This document shows positions 25,776 through 37,173 of a stretch of DNA of 64,000 bases, one piece after another. The stretch is from contig JADWOT020001336.1 of the NCBI GenBank assembly GCA_036345935.2, forward strand, positions 24,856 to 88,855. Direction: 5' to 3'. The translations under genes were made by a program, and so were the position numbers. Numbering within the stretch: position 1 is the first letter of the stretch; each line of letters begins with the position of its first letter. Under the pieces are notes generated by a model. It was not told the origin of the DNA, searched no databases, and worked only from the letters and a program-made list of their open reading frames with translations. The DNA comes from Taenia hydatigena. Taxonomy: Eukaryota > Platyhelminthes > Cestoda > Cyclophyllidea > Taeniidae.

Positions 25776-26149
25776 TCAATGTGACTCTTGATGCTCTCCT
25801 CTTGCGTGCTGGTAGATGAATGCTCGCGCTTCATTGGATCTAATTCATAGTTGTCAGTTGGGCAGATTGTTGCCGGTGGCACGATAAGAACGTCTGAAGG
25901 AGAGGGATTCATTGATGAGGGTAAGGACAGCACGCGCATGCCGAAGGGCTTCGGTTAGAATGCCATTGCCATCATTACAACCATCATCACTGCCTTTATC
26001 AGCACTTTCCTCCTTTCCAAATAATTACCAGTCGTTGAGTTGGCGATTTTGAAAGCTGCTCTTGTTACTGATGCAAGATGAGCATCTTCTTTCGCCGCTA
26101 GCCCCTCTAGCGACTTTAAGAATTTTGTAATCTGATCCATATTTTTCAT
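25776..26149 (-). CDS. Two adjoining open frames beside the N, unrecognised
   Basis: ATG at 26147-26149 opens MKNMDQITKFLKSLEGLAAKE for about 40 codons. From about 26030 a second frame (SADKGSDDGCNDGNG, LTEALRHARAVLTLINES) is open in another phase, and from 25939 a Ser/Thr/Pro-rich frame runs up to the N at 25775. Past the N it appears to continue as ELALSSPRAEV, but the mirror arm shows that tail joined to quite different sequence, so the join is doubtful. It may be exons of one gene or an assembly chimera. Confidence 0.25.
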
Positions 26150-27625
26150 ACGGTCCTCTTCAACTGACCAAGCTAAAAGCAGCAGTCAGTGTATTTATAC
26201 GGATGTTGAGCTGACCTAAACTGTTAACTAATCAGTCGCGATACGTTGCTTGATCATCCGGGGATGTATGGGCTGCTCAACCCGTTTTTAACAGTTCTAT
26301 CGTGTCATACCGACCTGGTTAAAAAAGTGATATTTTTGATATGTTTATGCGTTCACATCCACCAATTACTCCTTTCCCTTTGACCTACCACTTTAAGTTC
26401 TTAAATTTCAGACCATGCCATGATTAGATGCAGGAAATATCATCACTTGACCCAATGAAACTAATTTTTCGCTTTGGCGCAACTTAGTCTCTTGTATTTG
26501 GTTGACTGAATCCGTGTTCCTAGTCTTGGAAGAGTTGAAGGTATGTGGCTCATTATATTTAATGGCAGACCAGGACATAAAGCCCTAATTCAAAGGTTTT
26601 TGCCCAGTTTAGGCATGTGATATTTATTCCTTTTGCACTCACATTGGTGGAATCATTTCACAAAGGAAAAGGATGAATGATTCAGTTCTTTGTCATGCAC
26701 GTGTATCTTCATACATTTGCTTCTTAACTCCTTATTATGGCAAGGCATAATAGGAGATGAATTTCCTTGGTTTTCAAGATATTCATGAAAGCGCTTCAAA
26801 GTCATTGCAGTAGTATTCACGGCCGCCAAATGGGTGTACGTCAGTAAAACGGACTTGAAACAAATTTTATTGCGACGATTGGCAGATTCATATTGTTAAC
26901 CACGCCAGGTTAGTATATACACGAAAATATGCTCATTTTTCTATTCGTTAGGGCATCGAAGAGGACTCGTTGCCTTTTGTGTCCCAGCGAAAATAAGGGT
27001 AGGAACCGAAGCAGATCCTGAGATGGTCTGTTTTCTAGTAAAATTCTTATTGCGATACCATAATACGTCACGCTCACAACACATTGTGATCAAAGCTTGT
27101 CATTACTCAGTGGTACAGCACGTTCCTCGCCGCACGCTAAAGTTATATTGAGACTATTAGAGAGATCAAGACGGCGAATGCTTAAGTAAAGTGACCAGGC
27201 GTTAAATGCTTTATGTGCTGATCCGCTTTTGCTTAATAATGCTGCATTGATGTAGATGCAAACAGATTACTCTAAGGGACATTCACGAAAACTCCAGTTC
27301 ACCACCGCCTTTCGCCCCACCTGCTGTGCTTTTTCTCTCGAAGTGTGCTGATAGAGGCGTCACTTCAGCACCGCTGTTTCTCTTGAAAAGGCATTTTTGT
27401 CTATACCTCCGCTGTTCAAAAGGCTGTGGTAAAGGCTTTGCGTCTTTGGATTGGTGTTATTGCGCAAAAGCCTACCGAGCCTAAAATGTTTGCGCATTTA
27501 CTTGGTCCTATCCACACCTAGTGCTTGTATATTTGAATTCACTTATCAAAATATGTTTTGATAAGGATAGTGTTGAATCTCGCAATGAAAAAACGGGGCT
27601 GATTTTTTGTTGAGTATTTCATGAG

Positions 27626-27904
27626 ATGGGCTCTCAGCAGTTCCTACTTTGTGACGAAAAGTGGCTCATCTTGCCTTCCTTGTGTGCCACTGTCTTTCCA
27701 GCCATTGACCCAACCGGAGATGTGAGTTGTGGATGCCTTAACTTACCTGTCTACTTAAATGACACAAGTGAACTACTGTTCTTAATTAACTTCAGTGCGA
27801 TTGAAGGAGCATTTGACAAAGTACGGCGACGACGACATCCGGTGCACATCTGTATTCGACGGAGTGCAAACAGAAGACAAATTGTTGAGTGGCGACAAAT
27901 TTAA
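27626..27904 (+). pseudogene. Cytoplasmic dynein heavy-chain C-terminal relic
   Basis: An ATG-started 92-codon frame contains CLNLPVYLNDTSELLFLINF, matching the extreme C-terminus of cytoplasmic dynein 1 heavy chain (LPVYLN.TR..L.F.VDF), followed by a basic RRR tail where the real protein has FYERGVAVL. The upstream residues do not match the expected preceding domain, and a dynein gene would be over 12 kb, so this is a fragment. It sits in the left-arm interval that has no mirror partner. Confidence 0.5.
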
Positions 27905-27924
27905 ACGATCACACAATAAATATT

Positions 27925-28310
27925 TGAATGAATTTATGATCTCTTTTGATGCTAGATAAACCAATACAAATTGCGCTTATAACCATCACTATGAAAGCTG
28001 CAGATAAAATCTTGACGAAGTTCTTTGATGATTTTGATCCAGCGCTGATAGGCTTTCTAGTGAACCAATCTATTCAACGATGGAGATAATATCAGTGCAG
28101 TACAACTGAGTTTAAATATATTTGTCAAACTTTTCCACTCAATGAGTAATTTGCACCGATGTCAGCTACATGGGCATCGAGGCGGGTTTCGCTGCATTGA
28201 TTTTAGAAAATAAACGCCTCATGTGGTGTTTTACGACTTTTCATTTATCCCTCTCTTAAAGCTTTCCTATTCTACTTCCAAGAAACGTCACTTTTTTCAA
28301 ACCAACTTGA
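27925..28310 (-). repeat. Third, more diverged copy of the same repeat
   Basis: The minus strand carries MRRLFSKINAAK where the others have MKRLFPDIDAAK, and the 27925-27970 flank matches 61430-61460. It straddles the edge of the unpaired interval (28242). The right arm keeps only its first 50 bp or so (about 44470-44521), so the arm difference begins inside this repeat. Confidence 0.5.
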
Positions 28311-28806
28311 CAGTATGTGAATAGTTCCCTAATAGTTTTGCGTGCGCAGTCAATCAAAGTTAGTCTAAGAGCCAAATATATGAGGTTTAGGATGTTGTAC
28401 ATTCGAGTAACTTCTTTGAACACCAACTAGCTTTCTGCTTGTGCCTCATCATGGATGTTCTCTTTTTCCTCTCTGGAATATAGAGTACTTCTACAAGGAT
28501 CGCAGCCCATCCACGCGTTAATTTCCAGGTTAACAACATCTAAATGATCTCTTGGAGGCCTCGCATTCACTAAACGCTGAAGACAAACATTGTGTGTTGC
28601 TTACAATTTTAAAGACAATGAAAAGAGCAGGTATAATTTCTGCTTCAGCCGACGCATTTACGCATATGTTCACCATGAAAATGTGCATCGTTCTTGCTGC
28701 AGACAGCATACCAACGAGAGCAAAAGTACTAAAGCACGTATACAATTTGTCCAAGTTTCATCTAGCATGCATCAAGGGAGAATTTGGTTGTGATCTACTA
28801 ATTAGT

Positions 28807-29025
28807 TAAAATAGCCATCCTGCTTGTCACTAAGTCAAAGCGTGTATTACGATAGCAAAGCATCATCAACAGAAAATATAAGCTGGTTAGGCCGGTCACA
28901 GAAGCCTTGCCTTTTTGTATAGGCTCTCCTAACTTGTGCATTTGCACTTTAACCAAAGAGTGTAAATTCAAAAGTTGCACAGGTAAAGTTAAGTTGATCA
29001 CCTCACATTTCAAAGACGTTAGCAT
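28807..29025 (-). pseudogene. Possible C2-domain relic (left arm)
   Basis: This is the mirror of 43737-43955 with the same frame change and stops. It lies close to the edge of the unpaired interval 25776-28242. Confidence 0.33.
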
Positions 29026-29890
29026 CCTTCACGATTAGATCCGGTAACTTTGAGAATATGTGCTTAGTTTGCCTGATATGTTGACTCAAGTCACCCTTAG
29101 GCTGCTGCACGATAGACTAGCACAAATGAATTCTTATTTCTAGCGTATCGTAGGAAGGTGAGGCAGTCGACGTGGAAATCTATTTCTAATTATCTGGATT
29201 GAGGGCTGTGAGGACCCGACCGAATACATAACACATGCAGAAGAAAGTGTCAGCATAGGGGTGTTTTTCAAATCAGCATCATTTCGTGCAAAATGCAGCT
29301 CATTGAACAGCACAGACGACAGGACGAATCCGAATGTGTTGCCAATGCAACAATGACATCTGAAACATTGGTGCTGCACACTCTGACTGGCTCAACACCA
29401 ATGATCCCATCACCGATCGATGACATAGAACACTATGAAATATTCATCCTTTCCTCCTAATAAATTCAACACCTAATGAATAACAAAAACAATGCCTTGC
29501 AGTGACGGCATCACGACTTAACTGCAACCTAGCAAAAATAAAAAGACGGAGAAGTGTATGCATAAGAAGATTAATACTGAAAGGCTAACACGGCAGACTT
29601 ATTTACATTTTAATTTTTAGTCAGAGAATTTGTAGCTCGCTTTTTGGGACCTAAGGAGCATTGCGACCTCCCTGGATCTGAAACCTCAATTCCGCCTTTG
29701 TAAGCCTATCACGAGCCGCTGAGACATGCTGCGCCAATTAACAGCAACACAGTTGAAGGCACCATCCTAGCTTAAAGAGCCAACAGGAGGACAACATTTT
29801 AAAGCCAAAGAAGTTTTGAGGTAAGAACGAGGAGAGACAAGCTACTATCCTCTCCGATATTTCATTTGCTTCTTTCATCCACTTTCGAAG

Positions 29891-31161
29891 TCACCCCGAC
29901 AATTTTGATTCAGGCATTATATAGACCGCCGGATTCCAATGGACAACGTACTCCTTGTCAACTGCAGGCGGTGACTTCTTGTCGAGGTCAGAGAAGTAGG
30001 AATACAAAAGAGCCTGCTGTGCATTCATGCGAGATGGCAAGTCGTAGGGAAGAATTTAATAGTTTCAAACGGGCTTGTGACTACACGTCAACAAACACTT
30101 CACATCCTCAGGGCAGACAAAACAATGCGAAGTAAGTAGTATACATTTGTTTGTTGAAAAACCACATTTATTCATGGAAAAATCGAGAAGGTAGAATAGT
30201 GGTGACAACAAGAAATACAGAGAAGAGGCGTGAGACGCGAATGGCCACTCATGGTTAACAAAACAAGACCGTCCGCATCAAGTGCATGCATGATCTTTAT
30301 TCGGAAGCAAAGTCCATTGGCGCGCTAAGACGGAAACAATCCAGGCTTATATAACGCCTAACCGAGTTGCCTCTGTCAGTACCCCCTTTATTTAGAATAG
30401 GCGGGCAAGTTGGCTTACTTCTGAGTAATCACTGAATAGCGGATCTCCTGCGGCCGATTCTGCAAAAATGCAGAACAGAGACCACATATCTTCGCTGCAT
30501 CAATGGAGATTCCCACTCAGCAGAACCTCACGAGAGCGGTACCAAAGGATGCCGACCTGCAGCATTTTAAGATTAGTCAGTCAAACAAATACTTTGGAGC
30601 GTTTCAAGGAAATCAGAAACCAACTCATGAGCCGACGGGCAAAGCTAAATCCAGCCAGCTTTGCAATGCTTCAATTAGCATCGACCAACACGCTTTGAGG
30701 TTTAAATCACGGTAGATAATGCCCCCTACGTGGTAATGCCAAAGTGCCTGCAGCATTTCGTGCATGAACGAGTAGATGCGAAATCAGTAAAAGTATAACT
30801 CTAATTTAACAATTCCTAAAAACAATCTGGTTTGTTCTATAATTAAGATCCAAATGCCGCCTGAGATCCATATTCAAGTGTTCAAAATCTAGGTACATAT
30901 TTGTCCAGTACCCAGAATAACATGACCTAAACTATAGGAGGTCATCTATCCCTAGGATTTACGACACGATATTATAATGTTCGAGATGTTATAGCATCAC
31001 AATTTCTCTGGGAGCAGTTAAGGCGCACCTTAATCAGAATGCTCAAGCCTAATTCACTTCAAGGCCATTAAATGTCCCGACTTTCGATCAGGACACTTGT
31101 AAATAACCCCGTACGTGCGTAGAACGTTAGAGCAAATTGTTCGCTAAACATCCTTCAGTTT
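29891..31161 (-). pseudogene. cdc2/CDK1-type protein kinase pseudogene (left arm)
   Basis: This is the mirror copy of 41690-42871. It carries the same in-frame stops and frameshifts, but keeps the 89 bp at 30382-30470 that codes the conserved stretch after DMWS (GCIFAE...PLF.G.SE.DQL..IF in active kinases). It is therefore the more complete of the two dead copies. Confidence 0.82.
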
Positions 31162-31899
31162 TTTGGTCCGTTAAATGCTCGAAAGATCGAAAGCTGACAT
31201 CACCGTGAAATGGACAGAATAAAATTTAAATTAACTCAGGCTATGGTTGGTTATTTGAAGGTCGGCAGCGAGCCACTTTAAACAGCAATCACCCTGCACA
31301 CTGTTGCGATTCGTTTAATCGCAAAGCAGATGCCAAATTTAGGCACAAAGCTGTTTACGCTAACAAAGCAAATAATTATCGCAACTAGAAAAGTCCTTTA
31401 AAGTCAATTTGCAACTGGTTAGGGCACTTGTTAGTTTGGTTTGAGCTAAACATTTCAGCATCACTCAAAAGTTATTAATTCTGTCCATCATTATGCCAGC
31501 TTGACAAACAAAGTTAATCAAAGTTAGTCGCAATCGTCAAAAGGCATAATTTAACTTGAAACTATGCCAGAAACCATTCAATAAGGACAAGGAAAATGTG
31601 CTAGCGTAAGCTGATTGCCAGAATTCTTAGCAATGGCAATGAAGCGTCCCAAGACTTCCTCGAGGGCGAAGGGAGGCACAACACCATGACAAAATATCTG
31701 TATGCATATATATATTCAGCATGTGGTGGAAACGGAACTGATGGCATGGTCCGGGGTCAGTCCAACCGGTTAGGGCATTATGGCTACCTAAATGACCGAA
31801 ACGGGCAGTCCGAACGAACAAAGTATGACATGGCTTCCTTCTTCTTCCGACCCTCGTCCGCGACCTGTCCCTTTGTGAACCTCCTGCGTCAGCCACCGC

Positions 31900-32280
31900 A
31901 ATGCACTCAGTGATGTAGAGACATCCACGAGCTAGTCATCCTAAGAGATGCTCGACCACTGCATCACTGATCTCTCTTTACAGTTCGACTCGGCTTAGTG
32001 TTTCGTCGGGTTCGAAAACTAACTCGAGAGCAAGAGATTCTACCGAGCATCCGTATGTCTATTTAAGGACGTTAGTATACGGGTCTCCATAAAAAGGTAT
32101 ATCAAAGAGATCTCTGCAACGAAAGATTTCAGATGGTTCATGGCTAGTGTCGCTTCAGTAATCAATAGTTTCCTTGCAGAGCACGATGGTAGGGTAGAGC
32201 CGAAAAAGGACGTCGTTCTCAGCCAACCTGTTATAGGATTTCAAAGATTCTCCCATTCCTTGCCCATGCACTTCTTTTGA
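31900..32280 (+). pseudogene. Decayed coding sequence, unrecognised (left arm)
   Basis: A single frame with a few stops reads ALSDVETSTS, EMLDHCITDLSLQFDS, then an open run of about 85 codons (KRFYRASVCLFKDV, YIKEISATKDFRWF, SFLAEHDGRVEPKKD) to TGA at 32278-32280. The consistent frame and amino-acid make-up suggest a true protein origin, probably helical. I cannot name the family. The mirror lies at 40571-40951 on the minus strand. Confidence 0.4.
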
Positions 32281-33190
32281 ACTACCATAATTCATTACAT
32301 GTAGTATGGATCAAAACATGAATTCTCTAAAGTTGAGTTTGCTTTCCACTACCACCAATTTAGTGACTCGAGGCTTCCTTGAAGGTAAATGTAAGCATAA
32401 TACTAGGGCATAATATATATATAGTTGCCAAGCAAAGGAAACAAGCTGATGACATGGCCAGGCTAGAGAAATATAAAAATCTAAGCGACCGAAACCAAAA
32501 CCAATGGTCAGAACAAACCCATTATTACAAAAAGCTATTGATATAATGCACTATGAATAATATTTCCAATAGTGTATGCAACCATTATGCTACGTGGTTC
32601 TTACAGCTTAGACTCAATTATTCAGTGTGTTTGCGATTTGTTAAAGAGCTAAAAACTGGCAGGCTTACGGTGTCAATGTGCAAAGCATTCCACTTAGTGA
32701 ATGCATGCGTGTCATCGTAGGCATGAAACAATGCTAATCTTGACCTTTAATATGGATAGTAGAAAACAAGCTGTCAAAAATTTAGCAAAAAATGCTAAGT
32801 AAATCGCATAAATAATGCTACAGCATGCGTGCAGTCACCTTTATTACGGTTTCTCCATATCAATTTATTACCATTGATGACGCACGTATCTCGATAGTCG
32901 CCAGCATCTCAAACTAGTCCTCCAGTATGGAACTTGATAAATCAAAGGTGACTATTTTTGTTTAACATGCGTGTAACATGTGCAGGGAAAATTGCCCATT
33001 GCGTGTACCACCGAAGAGACATAAGCACTGAGTTAGCTTGTCATTTTGTATCATACTAACTACAACTGGTGGAAAATAAACAAGCATATGGCTGTGATCT
33101 GGTTGTTTTTAGCTGCATCGTGCATGCCAGTGTCAGCACATTACCAAGTTGTGCTCAGATTTAAGTGCCGAAATTCGATCGTTCTGGTAT

Positions 33191-33518
33191 TCAAATTTGC
33201 GCTCTCTTATTGTCGTACGAGTAGGAAAGCAAAAATAAAGTACCACCTAAAACCGATAAGCATGCCAGGAATAGCAAAAGTTAGACAAGTAACCAGGTAG
33301 TACTGCATTTTACCGGCTTCTGTGTCGTTTTCCTCCCTGTTTTGCTTCTTGAAGTTGTGTGGAATTGCTACACGAGCATGATTTTGTTTTTCAATTTTGC
33401 ACGCGCACAAATGAACGTCGGCGAAGACATCGTCATGGTCATAATTCTTGAATGGCCAGCAACCAATAAGAGAAAGAAAACCGCGCCCGCACCAATCGTC
33501 ATGTTTACGTTGGTTTTG
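33191..33518 (-). pseudogene. Group III phospholipase A2-like fragment (left arm)
   Basis: This is the mirror copy of 39333-39660 (exons 33314-33518 and 33191-33246). The splice signals and open frame are the same, as is the loss of the catalytic His and Cys pair. Other frames across the same bases are shadows. Confidence 0.48.
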
Positions 33519-34838
33519 CTTGGCAAGAGAACAAGGGAACGCTTTAATTAGTTAATTAAGTAACTGCATTCAGCTTTGTCCAACCCTAAGTCTAAACACA
33601 AATTTACCCTTCGCTACACAGTGCAGCTTTAATCAATTTGACTTAACGAGATAAACCAGTAGAATCAATCCACTTGCTAAACCACAAATGATCTCTGTTC
33701 TGACTTGTGGTCTTTCATCTCGATTTTATCCTACTAGCAGACTATTGTACACCTTATCAACTGGAGGAAACCAAGCAAAGAGCATAGCTGTGACTTATAT
33801 ACTGTAGCAGTTTAACTTTAAGCAATCAGGGTTACCATCTTTTTGATCAATGCTATCCTTCTTAACACCTCCACCTTCCTTCCAATTTCTTTTGTTTATT
33901 TCGTTGATTAAGCTCGCTAACTGAAATAACTCCCCTGCAGCTGCATACACTTTGTTGTGTCTGTGGAAACCTTTCAGCGCGCTGTGCTTTAATTATTCTT
34001 TTGCAATTGCGCAAAATATTTTTTCTTGGGCTTGTGCATTTGACTAAGCAAAATTGGTTGCTTTTCACACAGATGACAGCATGGCAGCACCATTTTGGTC
34101 TTTGAGCAAACATCAAAATTGGTGCAGGCCAAATCCACTGGACAAGAACAATGAAGCAAAACCGAAGAAAAATTGTACTCGACTTCAAAATGTTTAAAGG
34201 TTAGACACTAAAACACTTTAACATGGTAAGCAAAGGAAAGGGTTAATTAGTTCTTTAGTAATTGGGAAGTGACAATTGGTTAGTACTCTAAAAGAACAGA
34301 TTAAAGCGTTATAATGGATGTTCAACATAGATTGGAAAAAGGAAATTTTCTGCTTTTACGTTGAAGTCAACTAATGGGCGTGACAGAAGCTCTCACTTAT
34401 TGAAAACGAAGGCAAGAATTTTCGATTTTGGTTCTGATTAAGCTGAAATTGTGTACAAAATAGCCATTTAAATAAAATTAAGGGATGGTTTTCAAAAAAC
34501 AGATTTGTTCTTGACGCGAACATTAGTATTGTTGCGTAAGCAAGCAAAGGATGTGATTTTGGGTTAACATTTTATCATAAGCTGTTGCCAACCGCTTTCA
34601 AAACAAATGCACCAAAGAATCAACCAGTCAAACCCCTTGTATAAATAACGAATCCCTCAGCACAACAAGGTGGTTTTGTCTTCTGCCTTCATTTACTATT
34701 TAGTCCCAAATTATTTGATAACAAGTTATGTGCACGATGAAGTAAATTGTTAAGTGTAATTTAAATGCGAAAAATGCAAAACTTAGTGTAATTCTGGCAT
34801 TACTTTTCAACATGCGCACAGTCCAGAGTGGCTTGAAT

Positions 34839-37173
34839 TCATCCAGCTGTTTGTATTATAAGGTGCTCATAAATAATTACAATTTGCTTGCCTGTTTGAC
34901 TCTGATATTCTAAAATTCAAGAAAAACAACTTATAATTTTCAAACAACTTACACACGAATAATTAGGTGCTGTATCCACTGACATAATTTTCATGCCTAA
35001 ACTTACTCTTGCAAGCTTCCACTTCCGGCGATTCACCTAAACAAATGTAATGCTTTTAATTCTTTGGGAAAACTAATAAGGCTAAAATGCTTACTTCAAG
35101 ATATATCAGCGTAACGTTTCGAGTGGTTTCTTACCGTCTTGCATCCAATCAACAGTGACGATCAGAATTGTGCTCAAATCATTCCAGCCAAAAATGTCAT
35201 AGTTAGCATCGCCATTTCTTGAAACGTTCACGGCAAATATTCTAAGATTGGCTTGTGTATCTTGCAACAATTCGCCTTTAAAATGCGAGAAATAGTGTTT
35301 GCGATCCGATTGTACTTAAGGGTGTAAAGGGCTGTTTAGATGCAAAATTGAAACATGCTGCGGAGGTCCCACTGCTTTGTTACAAGTTTTGCTCCCTCCC
35401 AAACACAAGCAAGTTTTGTGTTTACCGTAAGGAGCACCTACAAGTTATGCGGTACCGATGGATTAAAAATGGTGTAGGCCATGGTTGCAAACAATGACAA
35501 CCAAGAATACACAACTATGCAAGGGGAATAAATCAATGAATTATAAGCACTTAAAAAGGTGATGTACCTTAGACTGAAAGTTTGCACCCTGATTACCAAA
35601 TTTTAGCTCAACCTGTGTTTGGCCTTGTCCAAATCGGGAAAGTGGAAATGACGCTTTTAAGTTGATTCCACCTGCACGAAGACAACTTGCATGAAATACT
35701 GTTTTATTTCGAATCAATAACACTGTGCGCATTTTTATCTACCACTTATTTGTTGAGCGAACTAACCCATACTCCTCAACACCTTAAATTTCTTACCTTC
35801 TTGTGGCTCCTTGAAGTCACAATTTGGTGCGAAAAATACTGTTGAGAATTCGTTTCGTCCGCTGTTTACTATCAATCCTACCTGGTTCAATACCTCAGTA
35901 AGAGTGACGAGTGCAAAATCTAAAATGGCACAATCCTTCAAAAAGTAACAGCAGTTTCCACTCTTGTACTTGCCATTTTAATGATGTGTGTTTCCTGTTA
36001 TTTGCATCACGACAACTCAAAGGTTTTTTTTAATTATCAACAATTACCTAAGGATTGAGTAATATGAACAGAGTAAGGGGTCGTTGGCTTACGAACCTCC
36101 ATCCTGTCGGCAAGGTTGACCCCAAATTTGTTCTCCAAGATAGCACTTATTATCTCTAATCGTCATTCTGGATACGGTGTCATCGTCAAAAGCTACATCT
36201 ATCGACTATAATAAACAGAAAAATCCTGTTACGACGTTTCAGCAGGTGAGCGTGTTGGCTGCACAAGCCGATCATGCTGGCTTTGCGTAAATCATGCAAA
36301 GCAGAAATCAAAAAGAAAGTAAGTAAGTCGGACGACGTGAAGAATAATATTTACATCTGCAGTCACTTAAAGCGTACCGGACTTTCGGGTAGACGAAGAA
36401 GCATTGAAGGTGAAGGTCCACTTGTTGTACCAATGACACGAGAGCCCCATAAATGTGAATTTGCTCCTGTTTAATAGTGTAAAAGCATTCAAGTGCCGCC
36501 TAACATCTTCAAATACAGATACTGAATGCGCCGCTAAATAAAAGCAAGTGGCGATTTTATAAGAGCATTTCTTTATGCAACGAAATACACAAAATTAAAA
36601 TTGATACAATGCTATTACTGCTCCTGAATTAACCATTCTTCTAGTGAGTGTTGCAAAATAGCTCAAAGCGCAAATCCAAACACAACTCAAATGTGGGACC
36701 TGATATTTTAGTGCTCTCGTCTTATGAGACCAGAGTATTCTTTTGCACGACAGTACATTGCTTTAAATATGACCAGTTGCAATGTCTACTGCAAAAGCAT
36801 CGCTGATGTTTTGATTTGAGATTTGCTGTGGCAGCCCCTTTCATTTGAGTAATATGTGCTTAGCCATCACTTATCTTAGTAGGATGCAATGCTCCCTTTG
36901 GATGGCTGTCAACCAGTCAAAAGTAGATTCTTGTTTAATAAGTTATCGATTATTGATTCATGCCAAGCAAAAATACTTAGAGACTACACATTTCAATTAA
37001 CACGGCTTTCAGTATCGCACTGTGCAAACAATAGCTGGCATTTAAAGGCTTGCACATTGCAAAAACAAACAACAACTTGAACTGATAATGTTAGCAAAAA
37101 ATTCAAAGTGCATAAGCGAATACGCACCTGAGAAATAGACAACGAAAACGAGCACTGCGGTGATCTTCAACAT
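34839..37173 (-). CDS. Multi-exon secreted protein, unrecognised (possible degenerate vWA-like fold)
   Basis: On the minus strand, exon 1 (37128-37173) codes MLKITAVLVFVVYFS, a signal peptide, with donor gtgcgt. Phase-compatible exons follow at 36097-36198, 35797-35919 and 35568-35671 (or a shorter version ending near 35589), then about 35124-35291, 35007-35036 and 34839-34909 (stop 34839-34841). The join between the exons near 35570 and 35290 is uncertain: a possible small exon near 35438-35449 fits only one phase. Visible features are NKCYLGEQIWGQPC, a strand-helix pattern around VGLIVNSG...FPLSRFG, and LRIFAVNVSRNGD...YDIF. The order DDTVS, VGLIV, FPLSRF and IFAVNV loosely recalls a von Willebrand A fold, but the metal-site motif is imperfect, so this is tentative. 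It is the only clearly gene-like unit in the P2 centre and has no mirror copy. Confidence 0.6.
36234..36474 (+). CDS. Possible small plus-strand gene inside an intron of the secreted gene
   Basis: An open frame ends at 36474 and is followed by AATAAA near 36535. It can be read as two exons (acceptor tttcag before 36235, a gtaagtaag donor near 36317, acceptor ctgcag near 36361) or as one uninterrupted 66-codon frame from ATG 36274. Its C-terminal part is basic then polar (GLSGRRRSIEGEG). It lies antisense within the first intron of the 34839-37173 gene. There are no homologues I recognise. Confidence 0.25.

Larger units (their letters stand above)
25776..28242. other. Left-arm interval with no partner in the right arm
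   Basis: This occupies the slot where the right arm has 44522-47280, but the two are not alike. Its left edge is the single N at 25775. It holds two adjoining open frames on the minus strand (25776-26149), a dynein heavy-chain C-terminal relic (27626-27904) and a diverged copy of a repeat also found near 14430 and 61676. I recognise nothing in 26160-27600. Confidence 0.85.
12454..34661. repeat. Left arm of giant palindrome P2
   Basis: Read backwards on the other strand, this stretch reappears at 38190-64000. Coordinates of matching points sum to about 73055 for 21458-25774, 72762 for 28243-30381 and 72851 for 30471-34661. Outside 21457 the match continues (for example 13093-13485 with 62970-63362) but with more indels and several percent divergence. 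The left arm has one interval with no partner (25776-28242) and an 89-bp stretch (30382-30470) missing from the right arm. The inner end is sharp: at 34661 the sequence stops matching after the shared word aatccctcag. Confidence 0.96.

Noticed and set aside
30503..30715. 70-codon frame opposite the kinase pseudogene
   Set aside because: The minus strand carries clear kinase motifs (YRDL, WYRSREVLL); the plus frame is a by-product.
32000..32030. GGTTCGAA box suggesting a tRNA gene
   Set aside because: No matching A box at the right distance and no cloverleaf stems could be formed.
33046..33300. 84-codon frame antisense to the phospholipase-like fragment
   Set aside because: It is a shadow: the opposite strand has the motif order and splice signals, and this frame has no domain.
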